A stretch of 64,000 bases of DNA from Bosea sp. (in: a-proteobacteria) (lineage in GTDB: Bacteria > Pseudomonadota > Alphaproteobacteria > Rhizobiales > Beijerinckiaceae), in the NCBI RefSeq assembly GCF_023953965.1, contig NZ_JAMLIX010000001.1:2666501-2730500 (forward strand), in the 5' to 3' direction. A program made the position numbers and the translations under genes. Of the stretch, positions 61,344-64,000 are shown one piece after another (the stretch's first letter is position 1; every line of letters starts with the position of its first letter). The notes under the pieces were generated by a model, which was given only the letters and a program-made list of their open reading frames with translations, was not told the origin of the DNA and did not search any database.

Positions 61344-62852
61344 TCAGATGCCGGCATAGCGCCGGGCGGTCGCCAGCATATCGGCGACCGCAGCCTCGTT
61401 ATGTGCGGTCGTGGCGTCCACCCAGGCCTGATGCTCGGCGATCTGCGCCCGGACGAGCGCGATGTGGCGCCGGGTCTCGGACGGGCGCGGGCTGCCCTCG
61501 GAGGTGCGGGTGTCGATGAAGGTGCGCGCGTCGAGCATGCTGCGCAGATCGGCGTCCGACAGGCTGATCTCCATGCCGATCTCCTCCTGCGCGGCGCGCG
61601 CGAGATCGGCGCCGCGGACCTGCGAGGGGTTCAGCCCCGCCGCGAGGGAGGCGCGCACGAAGCTCGCCACGACCTGATGCGACTGGCGGAAATTGATGCC
61701 GTAGCCGCGCACCAGCTCGTCGCAGAGATGGCTCGTGGTGCTCCAGAAGATGCCGGCCGTCGCGGCCATGCGCTGGTCATGGACGGTCAGCGTGCGCACG
61801 GCCTCGTCCATCAGCCGCAGGCAGCCGAAGGTCGATTCCATGTAGAGGCCGATCTGGTCGTCGCCATAGGCATTGTCGAGATCGGTCGAGAGCGTGCCGC
61901 GCATGTTGCCCATGATCGTCGGCAGCCAGCCGATGGATTGCCCGGCCACGCCCTTGACGCGTTCGAGGCAGTGCGGGTTCTTCTTCTGCGGCATGATCGA
62001 GCTCGTGCCCGCGAGGCTGTCATGGACCTCGACGAAGCCGAATTCCCAGCTGCTCCAGATATAGAGATCGGTGGCGAAGCGGCCGAGATTGCCCATCAGC
62101 AGCGCGATGGCGGCGGCGTTCTCCTCGATGAACTCGCGGGCGAAGCCGCAGGCGTCGATGGAGTTGAAGACGATGTCGCGATGCCCGAGGAGGGCTGCGG
62201 TGCGCCGCCGGTCCACCGGCCAGGAGGTGCCGGCATTGGCGGCGGCGCCCAGCGAGCTCAGATCGGTGCGGCCATAGGTGTCGCGCAGCCGCTGCATCGC
62301 CCGCTCGACGACCGAGGCCTGGCGCATCAGGTAATGGCCGAAGGTCCAGGGCTGGGCGTGCTGGAAATGGGTGTAGCCGGGCATGATCGTCTCGACATGC
62401 CGCTCGGCCTTGTCGACGATGCCGCGCAGCAGCGCGACGGCTTGCGTCTCCAGCGACAGGAGGTTGTTGCGCAGGTAAAGCCGCTCGGCCGCCGCCGACT
62501 GGTCGTTGCGGCTGCGGGCGGTCTGGAGATGGCCGGCGATGTCCTTTCCGGCGAGCTTGCCGAGCGCATGCTCGACCTGCACCAGGAAGGAGCCGGATTC
62601 CTCCGCCCAGGGAAAGGCGTCGCGGCCCATGTCGTAGAGGCTGACCAGCGCGCCGATCAGCTTGCCCGCGTCGTCCTTCGGCACGATGCCCTGCTCGTGC
62701 ATCATCACCGCATGGGCGATGTCGACCAGCAGGAAGTCCTTGTAGCGGCGGCGCATCCGCGGCATCTGCGGCTTCTCGTCGTATTCGATCAGCACGCTGT
62801 TGCGCTTTCCGAGACGGGCGGTCTCCAGGAAGACGTCATCTTCTTTCTGCAC
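61344..62852 (-). CDS. Argininosuccinate lyase-like C-N lyase (fumarase/aspartase superfamily)
   Basis: A 502-residue helical tetrameric-type lyase. Superfamily signatures are TARSRNDQSAAAERL near residues 111-125, MPGYTHFQHAQPWTFGHYL near 157-175 with the histidine pair, and the flexible-loop signature GTSSIMPQKKNP at 282-293 carrying the catalytic serine (S284/S285). True ArgH acts in arginine synthesis, but the FQHAQPWTFG and VEVHDSLAG variants and the neighbours suggest a catabolic paralogue. EDDS lyase and iminodisuccinate C-N lyase are in this superfamily; they eliminate amine from an N-substituted aspartate to give fumarate. It lies between the ABC transporter gene (15 bases upstream) and the MmgE/PrpD gene. 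Confidence 0.88.
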   Translation of the reverse strand: MQKEDDVFLETARLGKRNSVLIEYDEKPQMPRMRRRYKDFLLVDIAHAVMMHEQGIVPKDDAGKLIGALVSLYDMGRDAFPWAEESGSFLVQVEHALGKLAGKDIAGHLQTARSRNDQSAAAERLYLRNNLLSLETQAVALLRGIVDKAERHVETIMPGYTHFQHAQPWTFGHYLMRQASVVERAMQRLRDTYGRTDLSSLGAAANAGTSWPVDRRRTAALLGHRDIVFNSIDACGFAREFIEENAAAIALLMGNLGRFATDLYIWSSWEFGFVEVHDSLAGTSSIMPQKKNPHCLERVKGVAGQSIGWLPTIMGNMRGTLSTDLDNAYGDDQIGLYMESTFGCLRLMDEAVRTLTVHDQRMAATAGIFWSTTSHLCDELVRGYGINFRQSHQVVASFVRASLAAGLNPSQVRGADLARAAQEEIGMEISLSDADLRSMLDARTFIDTRTSEGSPRPSETRRHIALVRAQIAEHQAWVDATTAHNEAAVADMLATARRYAGI

Positions 62853-62867
62853 GGCTGTCCTCGTTTC

Positions 62868-64000
62868 CTAGCTGATCGCGGGGCGGGTCGGGGGGGCTGC
62901 GCCGTCGAACGCCAGCACCGGCGGCATGGCGCGAAGATCGTCCGGCGGCAGGTGGCAGGCGATGCGGTGGCGCTCGCCGAAATCGCGAACGGGCGGGGTC
63001 TCGTCGTCGCAGACCGGGCCGATCCTGCGGTGGCAGCGGGCGGCGAAGGGGCAGCCGACGCCCGCAGGCCCGGGCAATCCGTCGCGCAGCTCCACCTTGC
63101 GCTGGCGCACATGCGGATCGGCGATCGGGATCGTCGCCAGCAGCGCTTCGGTATAGGGGTGGTAGGGCGGCTCGAAGATCGCGCCGACCGTGCCGGTCTC
63201 GCAGATCGCGCCGCGATAGAGCACGATCACCCGGTCCGCGATCTCGCGAACGACGGCGAGATCGTGCGAGATGAACAGATAGGCGATGCCCCTTTCGTCC
63301 TGGAGCTTGCGCAGGAGCTTGAGGATCGAGGCCTGTACCGAGACGTCGAGCGCCGACAATGGCTCGTCGCAGACGATCAGATCGGGAGCGGCGGCGAAGG
63401 CCCGGGCAATCGCGACGCGCTGCTTCTGCCCGCCCGAGAGCTGGTTGGGATGGCGGGCGGCGAAATCCTCCGGCAGCGAGACCGCCCTGAGCAGGCTCGC
63501 CACTTCCGCCTCGATCTCTCTTGCGCTCATCTGCGGGCGGAACTGGCGCAGCGGGCGCCCGACGGCGTAGCCGATGGTCTTGGCCGGGTTCAGGGTGACG
63601 TCCGGATTCTGGAAGATCATCTGGATTATGCGCAGGTCGGAACGCGAGCGGCGCTTGACGTCGGCCCCGAGAACGCGGCCGCGATAACGGATCTCGCCGG
63701 AGCGGCGCGCGGCGAGCCCCGCCACCATGCGCCCGATCGTCGTCTTGCCCGCGCCGCTCTCGCCCACCAGGGCAAGCGTCTCGCCGCGGGCAAGCGTGAA
63801 GGCGGCATCCTCGACCGCCGTGAAGCTCAGCGGGCGCAGGTTCAGGAAGCCGCCGCGGATCTTGTATTCGTAGCGCAGCCCCGTCACCGAGAGGATCTCC
63901 TCGCCGCTCGGCGGGCGGGCGGGAATCCGGGCCGACATCACCGGGTTGGCGGCGAGAAGCCGGCGCGTATAGTCGTGCCGCGGATGATAGAAGATCGCCT
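62868..64000 (-). CDS. Peptide-type ABC transporter ATP-binding protein, 3' part of a two-domain gene (5' end outside window)
   Basis: The frame stays open to the window edge. The visible part reads a DppF-like ATPase: Walker A GESGAGKTTIGRMVAGL, Q-loop IFQNPDVTLNP, signature LSGGQKQRVAIARA and Walker B LIVCDEPLSALDVS, followed by the oligopeptide C-terminal region with GCPFAARCHRRIGPVC. Upstream of the apparent GTG/ATG at 63938-63941 the same frame encodes FYHPRHDYTRRLLAANP, the typical end of another peptide-type ATPase. The gene is therefore probably a GsiA/YejF-like fusion of two ATPases, not a separate DppF. It would power uptake of a small peptide-like substrate for the lyase locus. Confidence 0.88.
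   Translation of the reverse strand, partial: AIFYHPRHDYTRRLLAANPVMSARIPARPPSGEEILSVTGLRYEYKIRGGFLNLRPLSFTAVEDAAFTLARGETLALVGESGAGKTTIGRMVAGLAARRSGEIRYRGRVLGADVKRRSRSDLRIIQMIFQNPDVTLNPAKTIGYAVGRPLRQFRPQMSAREIEAEVASLLRAVSLPEDFAARHPNQLSGGQKQRVAIARAFAAAPDLIVCDEPLSALDVSVQASILKLLRKLQDERGIAYLFISHDLAVVREIADRVIVLYRGAICETGTVGAIFEPPYHPYTEALLATIPIADPHVRQRKVELRDGLPGPAGVGCPFAARCHRRIGPVCDDETPPVRDFGERHRIACHLPPDDLRAMPPVLAFDGAAPPTRPAIS

Overview
The window is GC-rich chromosomal DNA from an alphaproteobacterium, most likely of the order Hyphomicrobiales (Rhizobiales); a Bosea- or methylobacteria-like organism is my best guess. The evidence is the codon usage, a GAF-type EI-Ntr (ptsP), a DUF4167 protein, adjacent metX-metW, and the chorismate mutase/HisC/arogenate dehydrogenase block. 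Genes are tightly packed, with many 4-base ATGA overlaps. There is no CRISPR array, phage, insertion sequence or rRNA.

Layout. 1-1662: end of a LysR regulator and transaldolase. 1715-10339: a small exported protein, then a minus-strand operon (piperideine-6-carboxylate dehydrogenase type ALDH, glutaryl-CoA dehydrogenase, family III CoA-transferase, ThDP enzyme), with a divergent LysR gene and a DAO-family oxidase. Together these look like lysine/pipecolate breakdown to glutaryl-CoA. 10349-14774: trehalose module (GH15 hydrolase, otsB, divergent otsA). 15038-25037: housekeeping genes (ptsP, prfA, prmC, DUF4167, MOSC, DUF2293, clpB). 25074-30216: metW-metX, the chorismate mutase-hisC-tyrC block and tRNA-Thr. 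30353-34724: MFS transporter, VOC protein, MarR, RidA, GntR and a deletion-fused pseudogene. 34925-44184: a four-gene tripartite RND efflux operon with two different permeases. 44321-45823: metallo-hydrolase, thioesterase and a CAU-anticodon tRNA.

46152-56582 is a nine-gene catabolic operon on the minus strand: GMC oxidoreductase, a duplicated EthD-like protein, TctC, alpha-hydroxyacid oxidase, FAH-family hydrolase, RraA-like aldolase, aldo/keto reductase, TctB and TctA, headed by a LysR gene. It appears to import and degrade an unidentified (hydroxy)carboxylate. 56850-64000 holds an Asp/Glu racemase family protein, a ureohydrolase with an altered metal site, a LysR regulator, an MmgE/PrpD protein, an argininosuccinate-lyase-like C-N lyase and a peptide-type ABC ATPase running off the window. 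The lyase, MmgE/PrpD and ABC combination resembles iminodisuccinate/EDDS-type aminopolycarboxylate catabolism.

The two catabolic loci at 46-64 kb are the best candidates for undescribed biochemistry. Smaller points of note are a double-hairpin intergenic repeat (two full copies and one relative), a set of candidate GntR operator sites, and the SDR/hydrolase deletion fusion. All functions come from reading sequence and motifs; no database search was run.
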